In this document: in pieces, positions 35,578 to 47,523 of the stretch | Layout: each line of letters begins with the position of its first letter | How positions within the stretch are numbered: the stretch's first letter is position 1 | From: Drosophila persimilis | Lineage: Eukaryota; Arthropoda; Insecta; Diptera; Drosophilidae | DNA length: 64,000 nt | Direction of reading: 5' to 3' | Assembly: GCF_003286085.1 (NCBI RefSeq) | Contig: NW_020825298.1 | Coordinates: 11,594,001-11,658,000 of the forward strand | Position numbers and translations under genes: made by a program | The notes under the pieces: model-generated | Database searches by the model: none | What the model was told of the DNA's origin: nothing | The model's input: only the letters and a program-made list of their open reading frames with translations

Positions 35578-38500
35578 GTAAGTCAGGAAATTGTTAATTG
35601 TAAAGCAGGAAAATCTAATGAAATACTTATTAAGCAAATGTTATATTCAGGTGCAGCTTCCATGGGGAGTCAATCGTTTAGGTGCCTATGGGTTGATTTC
35701 GTGAGAGTTTCTGTGAGAGCACATTTCATCTTATAACTAATTCAAGAGACAGCTTTACCTCCTATTCAATATACTTTGTCTCTCACCTATTATTTCAAAG
35801 TGCCGGGCCTCTGAACCTCTCTCTTTCTCTGTCTCTCTTCCCAAGGGGAGGATTGGCAGCAGCAAAGCTTCAGCTTCAGCTTCAGTTAAGCTTCCCCTCT
35901 TCGTAGCTCTCTCTCTCTTTCTACCATTTGCAAAGGTAATTAATTGTATTTTATTTTATTAACGTGACAAATAAGTAAATAATAATGCGTGTGCTTGCAC
36001 GCGGGTGTGTGTGTGTGTGTGCGTCAGACATGTCTGTACCTGAGTGTGCTTGCGCGTAGGCAAATGAATCAAAATTTTAGAACGCAAACAAATTATTGAA
36101 TAGCGTAGAATCAACCGCAAGGAGAGCCAGTCACGCTCTCTCTTTTCCACTCTCTGTTCCTATTCCCATTCGATGATCAGCTGAGATCACTCTGTCGCTC
36201 TTTCAAGCAGAGCTTTGAAATGCCGTAATCAGCACGCTTATGACTCCGCGGGGGGACCGCTGTGGGTGGGTGGGCTGTATGCCTCTAATCAATCTCTCAA
36301 AGTGATCTCATGGCTAATCAAAGCTACTAAGGGGAGGGGGGGGCCATCCATCGCGCCTTATCGCAATGGGGGCCAAGGCACTGCCCATGCAATGCGGCCG
36401 CTAACGCTTACTCTTACGAAGGCGAAGGTCAGAGGGAGATAGTGGGATGGATCCAGGGAGTGATGCTCCCACGAAAGCCTTTCTCTCTCTCTCTCTCTTT
36501 CTCTGTCTCTCTGGAAAACTAATACAGTGAAGGGTCTAAAGATGGTACCACCTCTTTAGTGCCAGGGAAGCAAAGGCTCTGAAACTAGCATTGCTATGAT
36601 GGGTTTTAATAAGTTTTAGGGACGCTGAGGACATTTACTTACTCCCTCTTATATTTTTCATTAAACGGATGTATCCCTTACATTTCGCTCCTATGTAATT
36701 TACGAGTACCTTCCCTTAGGTGGACCTTCAGAGCACTGCAAGTGGCAAGACGGCAAGTGTCCGCCCCAGAGGGCACTCACTGTACAAGTGTATACACTCC
36801 GTAGAAGTATCTTCTTTTTTGGTGTGCCATATGCTTGATGTTCTCCCATAATTCTGTCATTATCTTGTTGTACATTTGTTGCCGCCTTGCCGCCTTCAAT
36901 TGCCTTACTTCCACAGGGCCCCCCTGTACCCACACCACCCCCCTATAGGCACCCAACATACAACCCAAAAACAACACGTTGTAAATTATTTTTGTGGGCC
37001 GCACCCACTACCACTGCCGCAGGCCGAGGCGCCATTAAAAAAGCCCCAAGAAACAGCCGTTGGTAGGGAGGCATGGGGTGGCAAAAGCGCAGGAGGGGGA
37101 GGTGGGGTAGAGGTAGTGGGTGGAGCAGCAAAGAGAAGTGTATAAAAGTGGGAAAACATACATTCAACGCACATCACATTAATTACAATAACCCACACGT
37201 CACCCACCGAGAGGGAAAGCAGGGGAATATATTTTCCACAAACAGACAGAGAGGGAGAGAGAGAGAGGGAGAATGAGAGCACTTTCGTTACTTAAGCCAC
37301 GCGTTGGCCCCACACTTCCCCTAAATTCAATCCTTTTGGACCCCAACCTTTCACCTGCCGGCCGCCCACTCAGCACTCACCTATCACCCCCGTCCGTGCG
37401 CTGCTCTCTATAAATAAATCTCATTAATAAATTAAACGTTTTAGCGGCAGGAAATTCCTCCTCCATCTATCTGCTGGCATTCATCCCGCAACCACCCATC
37501 CACCCTACCACCCAACCCCCCCTTTCCCGTTCTCAATATCGCTGGATTTTGGCATAATTTCTGTTCCAGACCTCAGACCGAACAACGTCATCATCGCTTT
37601 AAAAATAAATTAAATTGGTTTTTGATTTTTGAAGAGTACTCTTTTCGCACTACGCTTTTTCCTCGGATTCCCAAATGAATTTAGATGATTGTTGCATCTC
37701 CTCTGATTTTCCCGAGTTTCCTTTTTCGACTCACGTAAAATACTCATTTCTCTTTACTCTTGGTCTTGCAATTGTTTTCCCGTTGAATTTTCTGTGTCTT
37801 TCGCTTTCATTATGAAAGTGCCGCCCCACTCTTTCGAGGAGCCCCGCTCCAACCGCACCAGCAAAGGGCTCCGATTATTGGGGAATTATCATGGAAATGT
37901 TTTGAGTGCTTCAGACTTATGTAAATTTTACAAGCAAGTGGAACGTGGATTACCCGAATGGCCGAAGAATGTTGGTTTGTGGTTCCATTACGATAGGAGC
38001 CACCTCCTGCTCCTCCTCCCCCAAAAGTGGTCGAAAGTTTAGTTATGATGATGTATTTCTGGCCAGGAGCCTGTCTGGTGTTTATTGTGGCTTCAGCTTC
38101 TGGCTTTCGTGGTCTGAAACTTTTCATTTAGTTACACTTTTCCGAGAGCTCCATGACCTTTTTAAACAAACAAACAACAGACACTCGAAACACCTGTAAA
38201 TCCCACTTCAAAGGTGAAACACAAACACCACCAACGCACAGTGGGATGGGAGTACAGTGGGTGTCTGGGGTGGAAAGGGGGGGGGGCTGCCGTGGGCCCC
38301 GAATTCCCACCGGATGTTAATGTTTTATTTGGATTCCATCGCGCTGTTTTAATGCTCGCTGATTTGTTTGGAAAAAAATAAACAATTCGGAAATTTATTT
38401 AGTTGGAATCTTGGGGATTGCTGTGGAATGCCATGTGATGCTCCTGTTTCTTCCACTTTATGGCCATATAAATATGCAATGAATATGGCGTCTTGTGCCA

Positions 38501-40201
38501 TAATTTGTCAGACTTTATGGCTGCTCGAAAAGGTGTTCGAAAAGATCCCGCAGATAGTTTGTGGTTCAATGTTTGGTGACCCCCACGCTAGAAACAGGCT
38601 TCCATTTATCAACTGTAAACTTGTGGTTCATTGGGAATGATTTTGTGGGGAGATTTCGCTAGATATTGCATGGTTGGGTGACCCATTTCATTCCATATCA
38701 TGTCCATATGTCTGGTGCTATTGTAAATATTCTGTAGATACTTTTTGCTGATTGTTTTGCTGGCTATGTTTATCTAGTATCTTAATTATGGCTTAGAGGT
38801 TTTGATACTATGTATTTCGTTGTTTAATGAACAAAAACTCGTTAGATATTTTTTTCCCAGCTCGGTAACTCCACCAACGTATAAATTAGGTGCCTATGCA
38901 CATATTCTTCCATGAAAATGTTTGTTAATTGTTGATTAGTGACTCCTAAGGTATACGGTATATAGCTCTCTTCTTTAATCTTTTTTTGGAAGAGATTTGC
39001 TCCAGAAGATCACGAAAATCACGTAAATCCCTACGATTTTGTGAGAAACTGTCACTCACTCATCTGTCTTAATGCCTGAAGAAGCTTCTCTCAAAAATGC
39101 TTGAGATACTAAAAGTTGTTTGATTGGTGACCCCGACTCTCGTTTGCATAGCTTATAGATCAGTTTCAAATGAATTATCGTCCCAATCACTACCTTATTC
39201 TATCTTAATGGAACTACTGTGAATACTCCACAGCTACGCGTATTAGTTTTTCCCATTTTTGGTGACCCCGCTGAGTGCCACGTGAGTCACGCACCCATCT
39301 CCAGTGCCCAATCCATTCGCTCTACTCCCATTTGCATATCTTTTGTGCTGTCCACGGAGTGACCTTGAGGACGCCGGGCCGCAATCAATCAAGCAAACAA
39401 AAATAAGAGGGGAAATGCGAACAGCGCACCTCGCGGGCATCTTTTGAGCGCTTGCAATGAATTTCAGAACGAATTGTATTTCACGGAATACCGGGCATTG
39501 CGACAGATACAGATACACGCGTTTTGTCTCACCTTGTCAATCAGTGCAGCAGGGGGTAATCGTGGGGCAGGGCAAGAGGAAGTACAAGAGGAATCGAAAA
39601 TATGTGGGTCAGTCGGCGAGTCAGAGATTTTTCGCCCCATTTCCCCCATTTTCCCGCGTATTGAATGTCATAATATCCGCCGCAATGACACGCGGACACA
39701 CGGACACCCGAAACGCGGGATATACATATTTTTCTTATATTTCTCCGATTTCCAATTTTTCGGTTGTTTTTCGGTTTTCGTTTTTGTGTTTTTTTTCCGC
39801 TTTTTGTGGCTTTGTTTTTCTGTTTTTCTTGTTTTGTGGCACATGCGCGCGTTCCCCGTTCGGACAATTTGCGGCTGTACTCACGTACGGAAGCGGCGAC
39901 GGCGACGGCGGTGCCTCGGGCAGCAAACAGCACATTAAAAATAAAAATCATATATAAAAATTCTTGGCTGCATTGGCAGCAAAACTCAAAATTCAAATTC
40001 AAAATTCAAATTGAGGCACAACCAGAGGCACAGAGAAGCAGCAGCAACAGCAGCAGCCGACTCGGAATACAGTCGTACGAGTAGCAGAAGCATAAACCGA
40101 TTTTGGCGTATTTTAATTTGATTTTTTGCCCGTTTTTAGATGCTGATTAGACGGACGACCGTCGACGAGGAGACACGCCTCTCTATCCGTTGATTCTCAA
40201 T

Positions 40202-40234
40202 GCGGTTCTCCGCTCCCTCGACCCCGAGAACCGC
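40202..40234. repeat. Perfect 9-bp inverted repeat
   Basis: GCGGTTCTC at 40202-40210 and its exact complement GAGAACCGC at 40226-40234, separated by 15 bases. It could form a short stem-loop or be a palindromic binding site. Confidence 0.7.
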
Positions 40235-40521
40235 TGAAGGTTCTATCTGCGCCCAAACTATTCAGAAACTATTATCAATCTTTGGCCGCGAGGCGGGGGA
40301 GGTCTCTCTCTATACAGAGAGAGAGAGAGAGACACGCAGAGGTTGAAGGCAGAAGTTCGTTTCTCTACTTTTGTTGCCTTTGTTGTTGATTTGAAAATTG
40401 CCCCCCGCTTGACACACTACGAGGGGGGCACCGCTTTTCCTCTTATCAAAACATGAACATTTCGCCGCGAACGCTTTTCCCAAACAAAAACAAAACACAA
40501 AAAGCTTCGCTTTTCTCAAAC

Positions 40522-40548
40522 AGAGAGAGAGAGAGAGAGAGAGAGAGC
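40522..40548. repeat. GA microsatellite
   Basis: About 13 GA units, a possible GAGA-factor (Trl) target. Similar GA runs occur at 40317-40331 and 41658-41687 in the same intron. Confidence 0.85.
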
Positions 40549-41869
40549 GCGCCCACGGAAGTGTGTAACATGACAAAAAAGCTCTTGTATAACATTTTCC
40601 GTATAACATTCTTTTGTGGGAGGGGTTGGACTCGGAAACACGCGAATTTCTGCGGAAACCCCAGGGGCGTAGCACCCAAAAGAGGAGCGTGGGACCCGTA
40701 CGGGTAGTGTAGTGTCTCGAATTGAAGGAACTGCATAGATTGTACACCTTAAGGGGGAACTATTAATGGATTAACTAAAAAGAAATGCTGGGAAAGTCTT
40801 GCAAAGAGTTTTGGCAGAGTGTTTTTAGATTTCGTAGTACCAAAAAGTTTCCATGAACTAAATTTTTATTTCGAATACATTCTGTAATGAATAACTGAAG
40901 AAAATTTACTTCAAATCGTAAAGATTTTAATGATTCTAGACACAATCCAGAAAAACAGAACTCATTTCAGCAAAACCTTCTTTAAAAACAAAAATTATAA
41001 CTAAAATAGTTTAAAATGGAGTACAGTTCTGTAAATATTCAAAAACTACGTAGCGCAAAAATGATATTCAAATAAGCAGTAAACTATTTAGAAGCTGAAT
41101 ATTGTTTGGAAATCCAGCAACCATATTTACTCAATATCAACCCATATCTTCAGTTATTCAATAGATTTATAGATAAAAAAAAATGCAATGGTGATCATAC
41201 TCGTAATAATAATGATTCACACGTGATTTCACTGGATATATGACTCATTCATAATCCCTTCTATGCAAGAAAATCATATTCTCTAAGGCGGGCGCCCCCA
41301 GTTCCTTGTCTTTTTGTGCAGCAAAAGAGATTTCCGTCTCAGAGGAGAAGTTTTGTGGGAGTAAATGCATACAGATGGTGGCCATAAAAATGTTTCCTGT
41401 GGCAGGAAGCTGGGTGCCTTTTTGGCTTTTACTTTTTTTTCCTGGATTCCCACGCAGACTAAAATGTCAATCCTCTGTGACCCAGTGAGGGGGGTATCAA
41501 TGTCTCACCCCTTGCCTACGCCTCTGCCCCTGTCTTTTGGGTATAACAGTTTCTGTTTTTTCGGGGAGCATTTTCCGTTTATTTACAATTTGACATTTTG
41601 CAAAGCTCACACACTAACACTCCCACACACATGTAGCACAGTAGCTCACCTTCCCGCAGAGAGCGAGAAAGAGAGAGAGAGAGAGAACGAGTAGGCGAAA
41701 CAGAGAGCGACAGAGAGAGAGCTGGCGGCTTGCGGTGCTACAACAAAGTTCGCCTTTCTCTCTCGCTCAGTTTCGCAACTGTTATATGTGCTCTCTGTCC
41801 CTCTCCCTCTCCCTCTTCCTCTCCGTGAATGTTTTTTGCATCGAAATTTTCATGTAGTTTTCCCCAACA

Positions 41870-42298
41870 GACATTCATCGTACGCCGAAGCGTTCGGTCG
41901 TGTCCGCGGTTGTTGCCACTTGGATCTCTTGGACTCCACTCCGCCCACTGGGAGGTGCTCCAATCGCTCCACTTATACCCTCACAGACTCCCAACTGAGA
42001 ACGTGTGCTCGCGTGTGTGTGTCATTTCGTATCAGTGTGTGTGTGTGTGTGACTAACTAATCTAATAGTTGAAACTAAAACTAAAACTAAAACTATAACT
42101 TAAGAACAAATCCCTAGGTGAAACGGGGAAGCACTCAGTATCCAGCATCCAGCATCCAACATCCGCTTGCGGCCCTCGTGTCGCATTCGAGTGCAAAATC
42201 TGTAATTGAAATTCTGCCGCTTACGAAATTCAAATCTCGGAATCTCGAACAACAGACAAAACTTTATTCATCTGAAAGTCAAAAAACTTTTTGCACAG
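41870..42298 (+). other. Candidate alternative 5' non-coding exon of Plc21C
   Basis: Follows GAGA-rich DNA (41658-41730) and CTCTCC runs, then becomes A-rich leader-like sequence with AACTAAAACTAAAACTAAAA repeats (42073-42092) and CCAGCATCCAGCATCCAACA (42141-42160). It ends TTTTTGCACAG|GTAAACG, a strong splice donor at 42299. A TCAGTG initiator-like word lies at 42032-42037. There is no long open frame. An internal promoter for Plc21C is a reasonable reading, but the left boundary is approximate. Confidence 0.35.
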
Positions 42299-45200
42299 GT
42301 AAACGAAACAGAGAACCTTTTCAATTTACGGGTTTATCGAAAAGTGTTTTGGGGGAAGGAGCACAATAAAGAAGGGGATTGGGTGGGAGATGGAGGGATG
42401 GAACCTCAAAGCGATGGTCTGTCCGCAAAGTGATTTCCGATTGGTTTCTCAAATTAAATCAAAATACAATCTTCAATTCAATTTATTTGTATGGCATTTT
42501 CGCGGCGGCTGCTAATTGAAAATTGTGCCGAAAAATCATTTTCTTCTCTGCTCTGTTGTTGTTGTTGTTGCTGTTGTGTTGTTGTTTATGGGCAGAAAAC
42601 TTGTCGATTTTGTGTTTGAGTTTTCCTTTCCAAAAATCAAAATCCATTGAAAAGTTGAGAGATATTTATCCGCTCGGCGGGGACTGAGGGTGAGGGGGTG
42701 AGGGGGCTGCCCGAAATGCGGTGGGCAGTGGGGCAGGCAGTTGTCATTGCTTGTTGCCGTCGCCGGTTGTACTTGAACTCGAAGCAAGCGCGTGGCATGC
42801 CGTGCCGTGGCGTGGCGTGGCGCGGTGCTGTGCTGTGCTTCGCTGCGCGACGCGACGCAGCACAGCGCGTATCTGTAAATCTTTGAGATATTCTAGCTTT
42901 GGCACTGAGAAATCAGAGACACGAAACAGATAACGCTTCAATGGAGATCCGAGATGAATCATGACGGAGAGAGAGAGGCTGTGGGAATGAATAAATGAAT
43001 GAATGCATGAATGGATTAACCAACGGGGTTTGCATGATCCTTGAAAATAACAAGGAGGACTTAAACGATTGTCTTCACATCATTTGTGAATCTTTGGTCC
43101 CTCCAGAAATATGCTTTTTTCACAGGTTGTTTGTTTTTAGAGGAACAGATGGGACAGGGCCAAAGAATTCCCACGATTATTAGTCATATTGATAGGAGGG
43201 AAATGGAAAAAATTAGATAGGTTTATTTTTAAAGTAATCTAAGAATACAGAAAATAATTAGAAAAGGGGAAGATATTAAGTAATAATTGAAAAATACACA
43301 ATTATGCAATTACAAAATAAATACAGTAATTGTTTAGCTTATTTTAAGACATAGAAGACTTGTTGTGATGGAAAAGTACTATAATTTCTTAATTATGAGA
43401 GAAATTAGACTTTCGGGGAATTTCCACAGAAGTTTTCATAAGTTTAATTGAAATATTGAACACATTATTGATTTCTATGGAAGAATACTTTGAATTTTTA
43501 AGGAAATATCTATGTGAACTGAAATTCCCTAAGCGTTCCATTGATTTTTGAAAATATTTATATTCAAAGCAATGAAATTTTATGAAAATCAAAACAAAAA
43601 GGCAGCAAATATTTCTCTTTTCCGAAGAGTTCCCTTGGGAAGGGACCGCAAAATCTTTTAAGTAGCCAGAGATCTCCCTTAAGGGGACATTTCCACAGAA
43701 GCGAACACATGTATTCCGTGGGGCATTAAAATGGCTGAAAAAGAAATGCAGCTGTCCTCAGAAGAGACTTTTCGTTATGGGAAAATCCTTTATAAATATT
43801 ATTGCGAATGTTCTGTGGAAATCAGATATTTTTGACCATTTGCAAAAATTTCCATGCTAGGGATATTACTTAACGAATTATATTCAGAAGAATATGGAAT
43901 CCACAATCCAAAGCATCCCATTTGTTATTTTCTCCAGTGCATGGAAATTCCCCACTAAAAAGGTGATCGAGTAAATGTAAAACCTACGCTTTTAGGCATA
44001 TTGCTCATAGTTTTTGGACTGTAGGAAGATCAGAGAAGTTCCGATGACTCAAAATCCTGCGCATAGGCCTCAAAATCGAATATTTTATTTAGTCGAATAG
44101 TCTTCTCCCATTCATGTGCCTTCAAAATACAGAACACACATGTTCTCCCACTAAATTTTAGTCAAAATTTGTATATTTCTTGCACAAGATCGTATAATTT
44201 GTTTAGAAAGTTTCGTTAAACAAAAAACTTACTTAAAAACCAAGAAAAGAGACACCGAATCCGCACATTTCTGTAGTTTCAAGAACATATGGAAGGAAGT
44301 CCCAAGACTTGATAAATAGTAGAGTGTATCGTATATCGTATATACAATATTAAAGCACCTATTCTTCCATTCCCAATTAGTGGAGAACTTTCCAACTCTG
44401 TTCGTTCTGCCCTCGGCAGCAGCAGCATCCTCTTGTGGACTTAGGTCCTGTTTCACGTTTCCACTTGAGGCATTTATCATTAGTTTGAAGCATCAGCTGC
44501 ACCACTAATATGCAATTATCCCACTTGACTGTGGCATCCACCCGAAACCCACTCCACACTCCGCACTCCACGCTCTCCTCCCACCTAAGCCTCCCCTTTC
44601 AGCCCTCAGCCCTTTGCCACGGAATGGCATTCAAAGCCGCTGCTAGTTTCAATCGTTCAAACACAATTAAGGCATTAAAGGACGCGACGCGACGCAACGT
44701 TGGCTCCGCGTGGCTCCAAAGGACAATTAGCGTCTCTCTGTGTGTGTGTGTGTGTGGCTCATTATGCTGACATTCTGCTCTCCACTCTCTTTGATCCCCG
44801 CTCTCTATCACTCTCTCTCTCTCTCGCTCCTCCACATTTAGCAGCACTTGGGCGCTGCTCATTAATTATTTACCAGCCGCCAACGCGCCAGCGCTCAACG
44901 CCAGTTCACGGACTGCAGCATGCTGAATGTTGCGTATACGCAGCGTAGACCAGGCTGAAAATTAAACAACTATCATGGGGAGGAGTGTCGTGTACACTGA
45001 GGGAAAATATACGATATGTACATAAAAGTGGCTATTGAGGTAGACTTTTGGCGAAACTTGGAGATAAGAGTTTGCTCTATTTTAATGTAAAAGAACCAAA
45101 AGAGAAAGCTGTAGAATCCTACGATTAATATCAGATTAGTATTCTCAGTGGATTTTACTGAGAAATCACAGCTTCTGAAAATATTTGACGACTCCTTAGC

Positions 45201-46190
45201 AATGAATCCTTAGTTATCCTTTTAATTGTCAACATATTCAGGGGAAAAATAATCAATTATCTTGGGAATTCACTTAATTGACATAATATTCATGGCGCAG
45301 TCAGTCATTCATTTATCTTGAAGAGTAATACACAGAGAGAAAGTGTTTGAAAGAGGCTTGGGGATTTAATTAATGCTTTGAAACAATGCTCAAGCCTTGC
45401 GGGAATAAAGCAGGAGAGCATCTGATGTAGATTTCAGAGTTGGGGAATTGTTTGGGATATTCACGCGTTAATACCGTTCCTCCTATGCTTTCTCTCAGTG
45501 TATTCCGTGTGTTTGGTCTCCGCCAACGCCAACGCAGCCAACGATCTATCATTATAATGAAGCGTCAAATCTAATACATCGGACTAACCGACTTTTGCCT
45601 TCATTTCCATGTGAAGTGGAAGAGGTGCGGCGCGGCGCGGCGCGGCAGAGGGGAAGGGATATCTCTCACTCTCTGACTCTCAGTTGCTGCTACTGTGGCT
45701 GTTGTTGCTGCTGTTGTTGCCGCCTCCTGATAACGTTGACAAACTAGATAAAAGAACGCGATAAAAATGAAAAAAGAACATGCAAAAAGCAAAAAAAAAC
45801 ACCACACACAACAGCAGAAATGTTATAAATAAAACAAAAGACTCAAGGAGGAGTAAAGGAGAGCGAGTGGCGGGGAGTGTCTCTCTGTGTCTCTACGGAA
45901 GAATTATGTATGAATATTGTATGGCGGATGGGTGGGGAGGGAAGCTGTAAAGGAAGGAAGTCATGGGTGATGGAGAGGGGGAGTCCAAGGAGGCGGCGAG
46001 GCTGATTCTATGAATATGAATGAGATGTTGCCTCCTGCAAAAGCGATTGTTGTTGTTGTGTTGTTGCGTTGTTGAGTTGTTGCTGCTGTTGTCACTTTTA
46101 CTGTTAATGAGCGATAAACTTCATGAAATTGCCATTTACGCGGTGGTTTATGGGGAGACAGCAAAATCATGATATGGGAATGCGAATGCG
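42299..46190. other. Long intron (middle), non-coding
   Basis: No gene recognised. Has (GTT)n near 42555-42575, CGTGGCGTGGCGCGG repeats (42804-42825), AT-rich DNA from 43190 to 44350 with a repeated TTTCCACAGAA word, (GT)n at 44741-44756, (CT)n at 44811-44826, a GGCGCGGCGCGGCGCGGC run at 45628-45645 and GTTGTTGTGTTGTTGCG at 46051-46067. Confidence 0.5.
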
Positions 46191-46194
46191 ATAC

Positions 46195-46950
46195 GAAGAT
46201 TGCAATTTTGTACGTATTTAGATTGCGATTGGAACCGTAACGGGATGGGACGACCATCATCAAACCGTTTCTGGATTTCCATTCGATCTGTCATTAGATT
46301 CGAATTCGATTTGCATATAGATTTCGATCTAAACTTTATTTGGACTTCAAGTGGATTTCAATCCGTATTGGGATCCTATGGAGGCAATATCTTGAGTTCA
46401 ATTGAAGCCGAGTCTAGATTTCGATCTGGCCTTCGACTAAATTCACATCCAGATTCCGATTATAATTATACATTTGGATTTCTATTTCATCCGGGTTCCA
46501 ATTTGAGCAGTATATATAGGTACAAACTTTAACCATATGTATAAGCCTTCGAAGATTGCATTTAAATCCATATTCAGTGAGTTTTCTTCTCCAGGTTGAA
46601 TCAGTATAAGATTCGGTTTCAATCATATCAAGATTTCCTTTCAAACTGTATCTAAATTCCGCTTCCATCCTGTCTCATATTGTATACTACGAGCGTATAT
46701 CTATAGATTCTTCCTCAATTCGTACTTTCGTATCGATTCCGACTCAAAAGTCTCAGTTTCTATATATTTCAAAGCAGAACCCGACAGAGGGGCACTGCCG
46801 CACGCCGCTCCCAACTCTAGATTCATTCCAATTCCAGGCGTATCCATATCTAAATTCCATTCCAAATCGTTTATCTATCCTACATTGATTCAAATCCAAT
46901 TCGCATTCTAAATTCTATTTAAAATCCATTTCGATTTCAGCCCTCAACTA
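46195..46950. repeat. Degenerate GATTTCGATT-type repeat field
   Basis: Over about 750 bp, words such as GATTTCGATCT, GATTCGAATTCGATT, GGATTTCAATCC, AGATTCCGAT and AATTCCATTCCAAATC recur at irregular spacing of roughly 10-25 bp. No coding sense. It looks like an old, decayed simple-sequence array; boundaries are approximate. Confidence 0.45.
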
Positions 46951-47488
46951 TTCAAACAATCAACGACAGCTACTGTCGCCCATTGCCATATCATGTTCCC
47001 ACCATGTTTCCATAAACATAATTAATGTGTATCTATGTGTGTGTGTGTTTGTGTATCTGTGTGCCGCGCTCTGTGTATATTTTGCGGTGACACTGAAACG
47101 CGGTTTTAATTAATAATTATCATTTTCTGTCACAATTTCAGTTTGTTTTGCGGTGGTTTTACGTACAGGAGGAATGCCTCCTCCTTGGCCTCCCCCTCCC
47201 CGTTAAACCGTAAACCTATCTTCTGTCTTTTATTATCTCTGCGGACAAATCCTGCTCGATTATGCACCACCACATTCCGCGTGGCATTTACCAGCGTGGC
47301 AAAGCGTGTCAAAATTTCGACAGATCAACCTTGGCCGTAATGAAACGAGGAGTGAAATAGAGAGAGGAGGGGAGGGGGGCAGAGTGGGCTAGAGTGGGTT
47401 ACATGGGGCAGAGATACCACCGAGTGACAGAGTGTCTGCATAATCAAAGTGCTATGCAAATAAATTAACATCGAAGTGCATACATCGC

Positions 47489-47523
47489 AATCGGTAATCG
47501 GCAATCGGTAATCGGTAATCGTA
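47489..47523. repeat. AATCGGT heptamer repeat, five copies
   Basis: Copies start at 47489, 47496, 47503, 47510 and 47517, exactly 7 bp apart: AATCGGT, AATCGGC, AATCGGT, AATCGGT, AATCGTA. Confidence 0.85.

Larger units (their letters stand above)
35578..41860. other. Long intron (first part), non-coding
   Basis: No coding exon recognised. Contents: CTTCAG repeats (35868-35886), a GT-rich run (36003-36022), (CT)n at 36481-36502, an orphan TATAAAA near 37141, AT-rich stretches (37590-37780, 38640-39240, 40750-41280), an A/T-rich region with CAAATTC repeats near 39990-40015 following TATATAAAA at 39951, an inverted repeat at 40202-40234 and a GA tract at 40522-40548. The 39440-40100 part, with CpG-rich DNA, a TATA-like site and CAGCAG runs, could hold an alternative 5' exon, but I see no firm donor. 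Confidence 0.5.

Noticed and set aside
39444-39957. Two overlapping frames of over 160 codons on the plus strand and one on the minus strand
   Set aside because: Composition follows TTTTTCGTTTTTG runs; three frames open at once with no domain suggests chance.
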